Shown: in pieces, positions 14,238 through 22,446 of the stretch
Position numbering within the stretch: the stretch's first letter is position 1
Layout: each line of letters begins with the position of its first letter
Source: DATDPY01 sp964395765
GTDB taxonomy: Bacteria > Bacteroidota > Bacteroidia > Cytophagales > Cyclobacteriaceae
Length of the DNA: 25,410 bases
Direction of reading: 5' to 3'
Assembly (NCBI GenBank): GCA_964395765.1
Contig: CAYNCU010000027.1
Coordinates: 1-25,410 of the forward strand
Notes under the pieces: generated by a model
What the model was told of the DNA's origin: nothing
Database searches by the model: none
The model's input: the letters and a program-made list of their open reading frames with translations, nothing else
Program-made: the position numbers and the translations under genes

Positions 14238-15893
14238 ATGGCATTACCAAAACAGTTTCAGCATCCGTATGAATTTGATCCGAAGTATTCTAAAAGTATC
14301 GCCTATTTCAGTATGGAATTTGCCATCCATCAGCCCCTGAAAACTTATTCCGGGGGCCTGGGATTCCTGGCAGGATCACAGATGCGGAGCGCCTATGATC
14401 TGAATCAGAATGTTGTAGGAATAAGCATTCTTTGGAAATACGGATATTATGACCAGATACGGAAAGGGGATCAATCGATGGATGTCCTGTTCCAGGAAAA
14501 GACTTATAGCTTCCTGGAGGACACAAAAATCAAATTCTCGATTGAGATCAACAATCATCCCGTAATAGTAAAAGCTTTTTATCTGAATCCTAAAACTTTT
14601 GGCTCGGTCCCTATTTTTTACCTGACCACCGATGTTCCGGAAAACGATTACCTTGCGCGATCCACTTCTTTTAAATTGTATGATTCCGATCCATCGGCCA
14701 GAATTGCCCAGTTCATGCTTCTCGGGATCGGGGGCGCCAAATTGCTTGATGAATTGGGCCATAATGTCGATATCTATCATCTAAATGAAGCCCATGCCCT
14801 TTCAGCGGCTTTTTACCTTTATAAAAAATTCAGCGCGATTGAAGAAGTAAAAAAACGGCTCGTTTTTACCACGCATACCCCCGAAGAAGCCGGAAATGAA
14901 AAACATGACATGCGCCTGCTTGAAAAAATGGGATTCTTTTCGGGAATTACCTATGAAGAATTGGTTGAAATCACCGGAATTACCGATGATGTATTTAATC
15001 ATACCCTTGTCGCCTTGCGCCTTGCCAATCTTGCCAATGCCGTATCCCGGAAGCATGGTGAAATTGCCAACAAAATGTGGTCAAATCATAAAGACATATG
15101 CAAAATCATATACATCACCAATGCCCAGAATAAAAAATACTGGGCGGATAAATTATTATATGAAGCATTGGAGAATGGGGACGACGAACTGTTAAGGGAA
15201 AGGAAAATGCAGATGAAAGAAAGCCTGCTGGAAGAAGTTGCCGACCAGGAAGGAGAGATTTTTGATAGTGAAGTGTTAACCATCGTATGGGCAAGACGAT
15301 TTGCAGGTTATAAACGGTCGGACCTCATCGCCCAGGATATAGATCGTTTTCACAGCCTCATTACCAATAAAACGCGACCGATTCAGATTGTGTGGGCCGG
15401 CAAACCCTATCCCATGGATTATAATACCATCAGCATATTTAACCAGCTGGTACATCTGAGTAAAAAATATACGAATGCGGCAGTATTAGTCGGTTATGAG
15501 TTGAAACTTTCCAAAATCCTTAAAAAGGGGGCCGATATATGGCTGAATACGCCCAGGATCCCGCGGGAAGCCTCAGGAACAAGTGGAATGACTGCCGCCA
15601 TGAACGGCTCAATTAACCTGAGCACCTACGATGGATGGATACCGGAATTCGCGAAGCACGGAGTTAATGCTTTTATCGTTCCGCCTGTAGATCCCACGCT
15701 ACCCCTTCACCAACAGGACCAGCTCGATTGCCAACACCTGCTTGACTTGCTTGAGCATGAGGTGATACCGACCTATTATGATAATAGGGACAAATGGACA
15801 CAGATCATGAAAAACAGCATGATGGATATCGTTCCCTATTTTGACGCCGACCGCATGTCATACCAATATTACGAGAAACTGTATAATTATTAA
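14238..15893 (+). CDS. GT35-like alpha-glucan phosphorylase homolog lacking the PLP lysine
   Basis: Related to the short alpha-glucan phosphorylases (TIGR02094-type). Conserved blocks: 'SIAYFSMEFAIHQPLKTYSG' plus G-L-G near residue 20, HLNEAHALSAAF, VFTTHTPEEAGNE, VSRKHGEIANKMW, WARRFAGYKRSDLI (Gly357-Tyr358-Lys359-Arg360), WAGKPYP and WLNTPRIPREASGTSGMTAA. In glycogen phosphorylase the last motif is EASGTGNMK, the Lys binding pyridoxal phosphate; here Thr452 (ACT at 15591) takes that place. Phosphorolysis would need PLP, so the protein may be inactive or may be a glycosyltransferase working without PLP, as glycogen synthases do; this is inference. At 551 residues it lacks the N-terminal DUF3417-type extension of longer relatives. 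It heads the glycogen gene group, 114 bases before the synthase-like gene. Confidence 0.85.
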   Translation: MALPKQFQHPYEFDPKYSKSIAYFSMEFAIHQPLKTYSGGLGFLAGSQMRSAYDLNQNVVGISILWKYGYYDQIRKGDQSMDVLFQEKTYSFLEDTKIKFSIEINNHPVIVKAFYLNPKTFGSVPIFYLTTDVPENDYLARSTSFKLYDSDPSARIAQFMLLGIGGAKLLDELGHNVDIYHLNEAHALSAAFYLYKKFSAIEEVKKRLVFTTHTPEEAGNEKHDMRLLEKMGFFSGITYEELVEITGITDDVFNHTLVALRLANLANAVSRKHGEIANKMWSNHKDICKIIYITNAQNKKYWADKLLYEALENGDDELLRERKMQMKESLLEEVADQEGEIFDSEVLTIVWARRFAGYKRSDLIAQDIDRFHSLITNKTRPIQIVWAGKPYPMDYNTISIFNQLVHLSKKYTNAAVLVGYELKLSKILKKGADIWLNTPRIPREASGTSGMTAAMNGSINLSTYDGWIPEFAKHGVNAFIVPPVDPTLPLHQQDQLDCQHLLDLLEHEVIPTYYDNRDKWTQIMKNSMMDIVPYFDADRMSYQYYEKLYNY

Positions 15894-16007
15894 TTTGATT
15901 AAATAAGCCAAAAATCCTAACTTCAGGGTCAAAGGGATTTATATCGCTGGCAAAAGATTTTAGTCCCTGAATATAAAATATAATTCCCTTAATATTTTTT
16001 GGTCTAA

Positions 16008-17300
16008 ATGAAAAAGCCGCATGTTTTAATGCTTGGATGGGAATTCCCTCCAAATATCAGCGGAGGCCTGGGGGTAGCCTGTTATCATATCGTAAAATCA
16101 TTAAGGGAATATGCCGACATTACCCTGATCCTTCCCTATATGACATCAAAAATCAATATCCCCGGCGTCAGGATCATCGGAATTGGTAATCTTAATCTTG
16201 AAAGAATATTTAAGGAAAAAGAAAGGCTTGTTCTGCTATCAAGATATATTAAAAAAATTTCCGATTTTCATCTATCCCCTTATCCTTCGGTAAGGGAAAA
16301 AAGTATCCAGGGGATAAAATCGGGATCAAAAGCCCGTCATAAGAAGGTTTCGGCTAAACTCGATAATCCGCTGAAGGGCACCAGTCTATATGGCGAAGAC
16401 GTTATAGAAAAGGTTCAGTTATATGGTGAAATATGCAGGCGGGTAAGCAAAAAACTATCGTTCGATATTATTCACGCCCATGACTGGTTAACCTTTCCTG
16501 CAGCTCTGGCCATTAAAGAAACCACCGGCAAACCTTTGGTGATTCATATTCATTCGTTGAATATTGACCGGATCGGTCCTGACGATCAGAGCTGGATTTA
16601 CAAGGTAGAAAAAACCGCATTAAATGAATCGGATCTTATAATCCCCGTCAGTAAATATACGCGCGGAATGATCACGGAACATTACGGAATAAAGAAACAA
16701 AAGATATTTCCAATTTATAACGGGGTCCGCGAACTGGAGGTTTACCATACCCAAAAAAAATTTCCGGAAAAATTGATCCTTTTCCTGGGTCGAGTTACCT
16801 ACCAGAAAGGGCCTGGGTATTTTCTTCAAATTGCGGATAAGGTGATAAGAAAATTTAAAAATGTCCGTTTCGTAGTGGCCGGCGATGGGGACCGTTTTCA
16901 CCGGATCATTGAAGAAAGCGCGTACCGCGACATCGGGCATAAATTTCATTTCACCGGTTACCTGAATCGTGAAAAAGTATACGACCTGCTTTCCATGAGC
17001 GATATCCTGGTAATGCCTTCCGTATCGGAACCTTTTGGCCTCGTAGCCCTTGAAGCGGTCCAGTTCGGCGTGCCGGTAATAATTTCAAAACATTCCGGAG
17101 CTTCAGAAGTCCTGAAAGGATCTTTCCAGGCCGATTTCTGGGATGTAGAATTAATGGCCTCCTATATACTGCGTCTGCTTACAGATGACCAACTCAGGGA
17201 AAAATGTGTAACCCAGGGATATAAAGATCTTAAAAAACTGACCTGGAAAAATACAGCGAAAAAAATTAACGAAGCCTATGAAAGGCTTTTAACCCAATGA
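16008..17300 (+). CDS. GT4/GT5-like glycosyltransferase, probable glycogen synthase type
   Basis: A 430-residue GT-B glycosyltransferase. The N-terminal domain opens with MLGWEFPPNISGGLGVACYH (residues 8-27), the form seen in glycogen synthase-like enzymes paired with GH57 genes, then IIHAHDWLTFPAA (154-166). The C-terminal domain has FLGRVTYQKGPGYF (Arg262, Lys267, donor phosphate contacts), VVAGDG, FTGYL and the E-x7-E motif EPFGLVALE (Glu341, Glu349). The donor would be ADP- or UDP-glucose and the acceptor alpha-1,4-glucan, by context. A basic stretch of about 65 residues (64-130) separates the first strands from the rest of domain 1. Its stop overlaps the start of the GH57 gene (ATGA), so the two are translationally coupled. 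Another hexose transferase role is possible. Confidence 0.85.
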   Translation: MKKPHVLMLGWEFPPNISGGLGVACYHIVKSLREYADITLILPYMTSKINIPGVRIIGIGNLNLERIFKEKERLVLLSRYIKKISDFHLSPYPSVREKSIQGIKSGSKARHKKVSAKLDNPLKGTSLYGEDVIEKVQLYGEICRRVSKKLSFDIIHAHDWLTFPAALAIKETTGKPLVIHIHSLNIDRIGPDDQSWIYKVEKTALNESDLIIPVSKYTRGMITEHYGIKKQKIFPIYNGVRELEVYHTQKKFPEKLILFLGRVTYQKGPGYFLQIADKVIRKFKNVRFVVAGDGDRFHRIIEESAYRDIGHKFHFTGYLNREKVYDLLSMSDILVMPSVSEPFGLVALEAVQFGVPVIISKHSGASEVLKGSFQADFWDVELMASYILRLLTDDQLREKCVTQGYKDLKKLTWKNTAKKINEAYERLLTQ

Positions 17301-18472
17301 AGAACCTTTGTCTATACTTCCAGGCCCACCAGCCTTACAGGATCCGGGAACTCTCATTCTTTGAAATGGGAGACAGGCCCGAACTTTTCGATAAGGCTCT
17401 TAACAAAAAGATTCTGACAAGGGTAACCGGCAAAAGTTATAAACCCAGCCTGGAAATGTTCGGAAGATTAATAAAAGCTACCAAGGGAAAATTCAGATGC
17501 GCCATTTCTGCCACCGGAATTCTCCTCGAACAATTTAAAGCTCATCAGCCTGAGATCATCAGTGATATTAAAAAACTGCTTGTCACGCATCATTTTGAAC
17601 TGTTGGGTGAAACCTATTACCATTCCTTCGCCTCCTTGTATTCCTTAAAGGAATTTGAGGAACAGGTGAAGGCCCACAAGGACCTGCTGAAAAGTTTATT
17701 CCGGTTTGAACCGGTAGTTTTCCGGAACACCGAACTTGCTTTCAGGAGTGATATCATGAAACCGCTCGAAAAACTAGGATTCAAATCCATTTTTATCGAA
17801 GGAAGCGAAAGAACCCTCAGGGGGAATAACCCGAACTATCTATATAGCCCCTCATCCCCGAAAGAGATGACAATATTTACCCGGAACCAGGAGTTTTCAA
17901 ATATTTTCACTTGTAAAGAGAGTACCTTAAATAAAAAAATAAAATTTCCCGATACGAAGAAAGTCATCGAAACCCTTTTACAGGAAGAAGGCGATTTAAT
18001 TAATATCTGGTTTGATATAGAATGCCTGGGGGAACATCTTAAGGAATCTACCGGCATATTCGAATACTTTGAAAAGTTTATTGATTCGGTGATTCAATCA
18101 AAAAAATTACAGTTTATTTTACCTTCTGAAGCAGCTTCGAAGTTCAGACCAAAGGGAACCATTGACGTATATTCACCGGTCACCTGGCATATTAAGAGCA
18201 ATGATATATCCGCCTGGAACGGGAATGCCATGCAGATCGAAGCCATGAAATACATTTACGGACTTGAAAGAAAATTAAAAGCTACGGGAGATTCCGGGAT
18301 AATCGAATCCTGGCGAAAGTTGCAATCTTCCGATCATTTTTTATATATGGATACGGAAGAATCAAACGGGAACCGGCCGGCCCAGCAATTCAGTCCGTTC
18401 AAAAGTCCGCATGAAGCCTACATTTACCTGATGAACGCTTTGGCCAGCCTGGAAATTGAAGCAGGCAATTGA
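17297..18472 (+). CDS. Glycoside hydrolase family 57 (alpha-amylase/4-alpha-glucanotransferase-like)
   Basis: A 391-residue GH57 protein, single (beta/alpha)7 barrel without extra domains. The GH57 conserved regions are visible: region 1 HQP at residues 11-13 (YFQAHQPYR), region 2 FELLGETYYHS with L-G-E at 103-105, region 3 VFRNTELAFRSD with the catalytic nucleophile Glu146, region 4 NIWFDIECLGEH with the acid/base Asp240. The family cleaves or transfers alpha-1,4-glucans. The region-4 sequence D-I-E-C is slightly different from the more usual D-Y-E-T. No signal peptide is seen, so it acts in the cytoplasm. The 4-base overlap with the synthase-like gene supports a joint role in storage-glucan making or trimming. 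Confidence 0.9.
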   Translation: MKNLCLYFQAHQPYRIRELSFFEMGDRPELFDKALNKKILTRVTGKSYKPSLEMFGRLIKATKGKFRCAISATGILLEQFKAHQPEIISDIKKLLVTHHFELLGETYYHSFASLYSLKEFEEQVKAHKDLLKSLFRFEPVVFRNTELAFRSDIMKPLEKLGFKSIFIEGSERTLRGNNPNYLYSPSSPKEMTIFTRNQEFSNIFTCKESTLNKKIKFPDTKKVIETLLQEEGDLINIWFDIECLGEHLKESTGIFEYFEKFIDSVIQSKKLQFILPSEAASKFRPKGTIDVYSPVTWHIKSNDISAWNGNAMQIEAMKYIYGLERKLKATGDSGIIESWRKLQSSDHFLYMDTEESNGNRPAQQFSPFKSPHEAYIYLMNALASLEIEAGN

Positions 18473-18495
18473 ATATTCAAATGTTGTTGACTCCT

Positions 18496-18514
18496 AAATC
18501 CAGACTTTGGATTT
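18496..18514 (+). terminator. Short hairpin after the GH57 gene
   Basis: Arms AAATCCA (18496-18502) and TGGATTT (18508-18514) around a five-base loop, 24 bases past the GH57 stop. There is no T-run after it, so it is a weak terminator candidate. Confidence 0.3.
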
Positions 18515-18524
18515 CAATAGAAAA

Positions 18525-18613
18525 AATCAGAAATAGGAGGTCCGAAGTCGGAGGTCCGGGGATTTTTGTTTGAACCAAAAATCCTCTGACCTCTGACCCC
18601 TGATTTCTGACTT
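18525..18613. repeat. Long imperfect inverted repeat between convergent glycogen genes
   Basis: Left arm 18525-18568 and right arm 18576-18613 pair imperfectly around the loop TTTGAAC. Perfect inner arms are GGATTTTTG/CAAAAATCC, with outer TCAGAAAT/ATTTCTGA. Within the arms short units recur: GGAGGTC(CG)A on the left and CTCTGAC three times with variation on the right. Such GAAGTC/CTGACCTC-type repeats are dispersed in many Bacteroidota genomes. It probably also ends the transcripts of both flanking genes. Confidence 0.6.
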
Positions 18614-18664
18614 CAACAAAAAGCAATGCAAAAAACTACTACACTTATCAACGAGGGAAATCTA

Positions 18665-20683
18665 TTAAGCGGCACCTTCCTTTTTCAAAACCATGGCCAT
18701 ACGGTTCGGAAGGTAGATGCTCATCATTGAATTCTCACCGGGAGGATGGGCAAGGTAGTGCATCTTCATATCCACGCGGTTAAATCCTCCGAATTTCGAA
18801 TCATCGGTATTAAGAATGATCCGGTAATTTCCCGCAGGGCAATGAAATTTATAATCCGGAATTGAATTGGACGGATGCCAGTTAAAAATGAATATCAGGT
18901 TATTCCGTTCGAAAATGATGGTTTTATTGGCTTCATCCATATTCAGTTGCCGGGCAGGAAGGGAAGTCAATATGTCATTGTCGCGAATAAGGGCTATCAT
19001 ATCGTGATCAAAATCATTCAGGAATTTATAGCGCAATTTCTCATTTTCTACCAGGGACCACTGACGTCTGCAATATTTGTAACTCCACCCGTTTCCTTCG
19101 CGGGGAAAATCGATCCATTCGGGGTGGCCGAATTCATTGCCGATAAAGTTCAGGTAAGCTTCCCCGCCGAGCGAGATCGTGAATAAACGGATCATCTTAT
19201 GCATGGCAATACCGCGGTCAATAATATGATTGGGGTCGTCGACCTGCATGTGGAAATACATTTCCTTGTCCATGAGCCAGAAGGCTACGGTTTTGTCCCC
19301 CACGATGGCCTGGTCATGCGACTCTGCATAGGTCACGGTTTTTTCCTTCCAACGTCGGTTGGTCATGGTGCGCCACAAATCATGAATATTCCAGTCTTCA
19401 TCCCGGTATTCCTTAAGGTATTTAATCCAGAAATCGGGAATACCCATGCCCAGTCTGAAATCAAATCCTATCCCTCCTTCCTGCTGAAGGCGACAAAGTC
19501 CGGGCATTCCGCTCATGTCTTCCGCAACGGTTATTGCGTCCGGTTTTATTTTATGGATCAGGTAATTGGCCAGCTGAAGGTATATCAATGAATCCCACTC
19601 GACATCTTTAACAAAATATTTATCGTAATGATCAAAATGAGTAAAATCGCCATGATGAAAATACATCATGGAAGTTACTCCGTCGAATCTGAAACCGTCA
19701 ATATGATATTCATTAATCCAGTACTGCAGGTTGGAGAGCAGGAATTGTTTTACTTCTTTCTTGCCGTAGTTAAATAATTTGGAATCCCATGAACTATGAT
19801 ACCCCCTTCCTCCCGGGTGAAAATACTGATCGTCGGTACCATCAAACTCATTAATCCCCTCCGCGATATTCTTAACCGCATGGGAATGGACAATGTCGAT
19901 GATCACCGCCATGCCCAGTTTATGAGCTTCATTGATCAGGCGTTTGAATTCCGTAGGGGTTCCAAACCGGCTTGACGGCGCAAAGAAATTCGACACATGG
20001 TAACCGAAGGATCCGTAATAAGGATGTTCCTGTATCGCCATCAATTGTAAAGTATTGTACCCGAGTTTATGAATCCGGGGTAATATATTATCCGTAAACT
20101 CGTCATAAGTCCCTATGCCTTCCTTTTCCTGGGCCATACCCAGATGGGCTTCATAAATGAAAGGTGCCTTTTTAACTCCTGCGAGGTTGAATGATTTATC
20201 ATTCCATTCAAATTTTTCTGCAATGTTCCACACCTGGCCCTTGAAATCCTTGGTTTCGGGGTCCTGAACGGCACGAAATATATAAGCCGGAATCCGGTCA
20301 ATGGAATGCCTTGAAGTACGGACATGCACCTTGATCAGATCCCCTTGCTTAAGTTCACTGCCCGGGACAAATATTTCCCATATACCATTTTCGATTCTTT
20401 TCAGGGGATGCGATTCCCGGTTCCAGCCGTTAAAATCACCGGTCAGAAATAATCCCGAGGCGCCCGGCGCCCATTCCCTGTACCACCAGCCTTTTTTATT
20501 TTTATCATAGTTCAATCCGAGGTATTTATACGCCGAGGCAAACTTTTCCAAGGAACCGGAATCTGAAATTATCTCCTCCAGAGAGCGCTGAAACCGGTTA
20601 ATCCTGTCTGCTATTTCGTCGGTATAGGGCTCCAGCCATGGATCGTCTTTTACCAATTGGGGAACTGCATTTTTATTATCCAT
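18665..20683 (-). CDS. glgB: 1,4-alpha-glucan branching enzyme, GH13 (eukaryote-type subgroup)
   Basis: Introduces alpha-1,6 branches into glycogen. At 672 residues it has a CBM48 N-domain (WWYREWAPGASGLFLTGDFN, residues 66-85), a GH13 barrel and a C-terminal beta domain. Catalytic regions are intact: DIVHSH (263-268), GFRFDGVTSM with nucleophile Asp334, VAEDMSG with acid/base Glu388, ESHDQ with stabilising Asp457. The sequence after the nucleophile, MMYFHHGDF, and the CBM48-to-barrel linker resemble the eukaryotic GH13_8 subgroup and not E. coli GlgB (GH13_9); Bacteroidota often have this type. It converges on the synthase/GH57 pair across a repeat-containing gap and has its own promoter region shared with a divergent racemase gene (108 bases). 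Confidence 0.95.
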   Translation of the reverse strand: MDNKNAVPQLVKDDPWLEPYTDEIADRINRFQRSLEEIISDSGSLEKFASAYKYLGLNYDKNKKGWWYREWAPGASGLFLTGDFNGWNRESHPLKRIENGIWEIFVPGSELKQGDLIKVHVRTSRHSIDRIPAYIFRAVQDPETKDFKGQVWNIAEKFEWNDKSFNLAGVKKAPFIYEAHLGMAQEKEGIGTYDEFTDNILPRIHKLGYNTLQLMAIQEHPYYGSFGYHVSNFFAPSSRFGTPTEFKRLINEAHKLGMAVIIDIVHSHAVKNIAEGINEFDGTDDQYFHPGGRGYHSSWDSKLFNYGKKEVKQFLLSNLQYWINEYHIDGFRFDGVTSMMYFHHGDFTHFDHYDKYFVKDVEWDSLIYLQLANYLIHKIKPDAITVAEDMSGMPGLCRLQQEGGIGFDFRLGMGIPDFWIKYLKEYRDEDWNIHDLWRTMTNRRWKEKTVTYAESHDQAIVGDKTVAFWLMDKEMYFHMQVDDPNHIIDRGIAMHKMIRLFTISLGGEAYLNFIGNEFGHPEWIDFPREGNGWSYKYCRRQWSLVENEKLRYKFLNDFDHDMIALIRDNDILTSLPARQLNMDEANKTIIFERNNLIFIFNWHPSNSIPDYKFHCPAGNYRIILNTDDSKFGGFNRVDMKMHYLAHPPGENSMMSIYLPNRMAMVLKKEGAA

Positions 20684-20791
20684 TTCTGCCAGATTATTTG
20701 ATTAAAATTATGATTTTTTGTTAAAAATTACGTTAGGTTTTTGATTCACATGCAATTAAATTAATTTCCACAGGTAATTGGAAAACTAATC

Positions 20792-21499
20792 ATGAAAACC
20801 ATCGGACTCATCGGGGGATTAAGTTGGGCATCGTCCCGGGAATACTACAGCATACTGAACACCGAATATAACCAAAGAAAAGGTAAAAATCATTCCTGCC
20901 CGATTGTAATGTATTCCTTTGATTTCCATCCAATGGAAATTTTACAGACTGAGGGAAACTGGATCCGCATTAATGAAATGATGTCGGATGCCGCCATGCG
21001 AATTGAAAAAGGAGGTGCCGACCTGATCCTGATCTGTTCAAACACAATGCATTTTTGTGCTGAAACCATGCAGTCAACGGTGATGATACCAGTACTTCAT
21101 ATCGCCGATGCAACCGGGGAAGCCATAGCGGGGAAAAATATAAAAAAAATAGGAATGCTGGGAACCCAATACCTGATGAACATGTCTTTCTACCCCGAGC
21201 GTCTGAAAAAATTCTATTCTATCGATACTATATTACCCGGAGAAAAGGATGCTGATATCGTGAATACAATAATCTACACAGAGCTGGTGAAAGGAATTAT
21301 CCGGCCGGAATCCAAAAACAAATTGCTCAAAATTTGTTCAGGGCTGGTAAAAAACGGGGCTGAAGGGATCCTTCTCGGTTGCACCGAATTACCTCTTATT
21401 CTCGGGGAAGAAAAAACAGAAGTACCTTTTTTCAACAGCACGCAGATTCATGCCCTATATGGCCTTGATTTTGCCATGAAAGAACATTTATATGCGTGA
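20792..21499 (+). CDS. Aspartate/glutamate racemase family protein
   Basis: A 235-residue PLP-independent amino-acid racemase with two-cysteine chemistry. It starts MKTIGLIGGLSWASSREYY, typical of the aspartate racemase/YgeA group. The two catalytic thiols are Cys82 in LICSNTMHF and Cys197 in LLGCTELPLIL; both motifs match the family pattern (CNT and GCTE). The substrate is not readable: aspartate, glutamate or broad specificity are possible. It is cytoplasmic. It diverges from glgB, and the CarboxypepD_reg-like gene follows after 53 bases; no functional link is apparent. Confidence 0.92.
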   Translation: MKTIGLIGGLSWASSREYYSILNTEYNQRKGKNHSCPIVMYSFDFHPMEILQTEGNWIRINEMMSDAAMRIEKGGADLILICSNTMHFCAETMQSTVMIPVLHIADATGEAIAGKNIKKIGMLGTQYLMNMSFYPERLKKFYSIDTILPGEKDADIVNTIIYTELVKGIIRPESKNKLLKICSGLVKNGAEGILLGCTELPLILGEEKTEVPFFNSTQIHALYGLDFAMKEHLYA

Positions 21500-21552
21500 C
21501 AACCGATAAATTTGTTTATTCTCTCTGATATTGTTTACATGATTCCCTGCAG

Positions 21553-22380
21553 GTGAAACCAATCGCAGCCATATTAATCCTGATTGTAGTTTTTTCGAAT
21601 TCCTATGCACAGGAAACGCCGGGAGAGAACCCCGTTAAAGTCACCGGAAAGGTTCTCAATGAAAAATCCATGGAGCCGGTTTCCTTTGCCAACCTGCTGG
21701 ATATTACCCGGAGCACGGGTACGTCTGCCAACGAAAACGGTGAGCTTGCTTTTATCATCAATAAATCCGATACGATGAAAATTACGGCGATAGGATATGA
21801 AGACACCTACATTAGCCTGAAAGATTCTTCCGATAAAAAAATCTATTACCTCACCATCCGGCTAAAGCCCAAGGCCTACCTTCTCCAGGAAGTTGAAATA
21901 TATGCGAATAACCCCATGGCGGGATTCCGTCGTGACACTACACATACAACGAAATACCAGTTCAACACCGGTTCAAACGATTATACCGGACGGGTCCTGG
22001 GTTCTCAAACGGAAAGCGCTTCCGGGTATATCACCGCCTTCGCCGATCTTTTCAACCGTCATGCCAAAGAGGAAAAAAAATTGAACAAGATCCTGGATGC
22101 CCAGAACAAGGAACAGGCCGCTAAAAATTATCACGACAGTATTCAAATGATGGTTAATTCACGGTATAATAAACTGGTCGTAGGCAGGATCACCAACCTG
22201 AAAGGTGATGACCTTGATGAATTTATAAAGGAGTACCGGCCATCCGATATTTTTATTCTCACCGCCTCCAATTATGATTTCGCTCTACAGATCGTCAATA
22301 GTTTTTATGATTTTCAGAAAAAACACGGCTTTCAGGTCGATATTGATGAAATACTCCGGAAAGCCGTCTTTAAGAATTAA
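21553..22380 (+). CDS. Exported CarboxypepD_reg-like domain protein
   Basis: A 275-residue protein read from a GTG start at 21553, which gives a proper signal peptide (MKPIAAILILIVVFSNSYAQ, cleavage likely after Ala19). Residues 27-108 form a carboxypeptidase-regulatory-like beta sandwich: VKVTGKVLNEKSMEPVSFAN, then the usual 'TSANENGELAFIINKSDTMK' and ITAIGYEDTYISL. After LLQEVEIYAN, where TonB receptors would continue into the plug, the protein has instead about 160 mostly helical residues with no barrel, including 'AKEEKKLNKILDAQNKEQAA'. It is periplasmic or surface-bound; function unknown. An upstream in-frame ATG was not found; the nearby ATG at 21539 is out of frame. Confidence 0.82.
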   Translation: MKPIAAILILIVVFSNSYAQETPGENPVKVTGKVLNEKSMEPVSFANLLDITRSTGTSANENGELAFIINKSDTMKITAIGYEDTYISLKDSSDKKIYYLTIRLKPKAYLLQEVEIYANNPMAGFRRDTTHTTKYQFNTGSNDYTGRVLGSQTESASGYITAFADLFNRHAKEEKKLNKILDAQNKEQAAKNYHDSIQMMVNSRYNKLVVGRITNLKGDDLDEFIKEYRPSDIFILTASNYDFALQIVNSFYDFQKKHGFQVDIDEILRKAVFKN

Positions 22381-22398
22381 TCCTGAAGATAAAAGATT

Positions 22399-22415
22399 GA
22401 AGATGGATGATCTTC
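22399..22415. terminator. Small hairpin between convergent genes
   Basis: Arms GAAGAT and ATCTTC around loop GGATG, in the 66-base gap between the CarboxypepD_reg gene and threonine aldolase. There is no T-run; at best a weak end structure. Confidence 0.25.
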
Positions 22416-22446
22416 TATCCTGAATTGAAATAATCACATATTCAAG

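Noticed and set aside
2201..14250. Recurrent ATGGCAT at several gene starts (2201, 2752, 9443, 12975, 14238)
   Set aside because: Met-Ala starts are common; beyond the two AhpD paralogs the following bases differ, so a shared translational element is not supported.
15927..15980. TTCAGGG/CCCTGAA inverted repeat before the synthase-like gene
   Set aside because: A 7-bp stem with a loop of nearly 40 bases and no T-run; easily explained by chance.
19199..19591. 130-residue open frame on the plus strand inside glgB
   Set aside because: Antisense shadow across the conserved GH13 barrel; composition mirrors the real gene.
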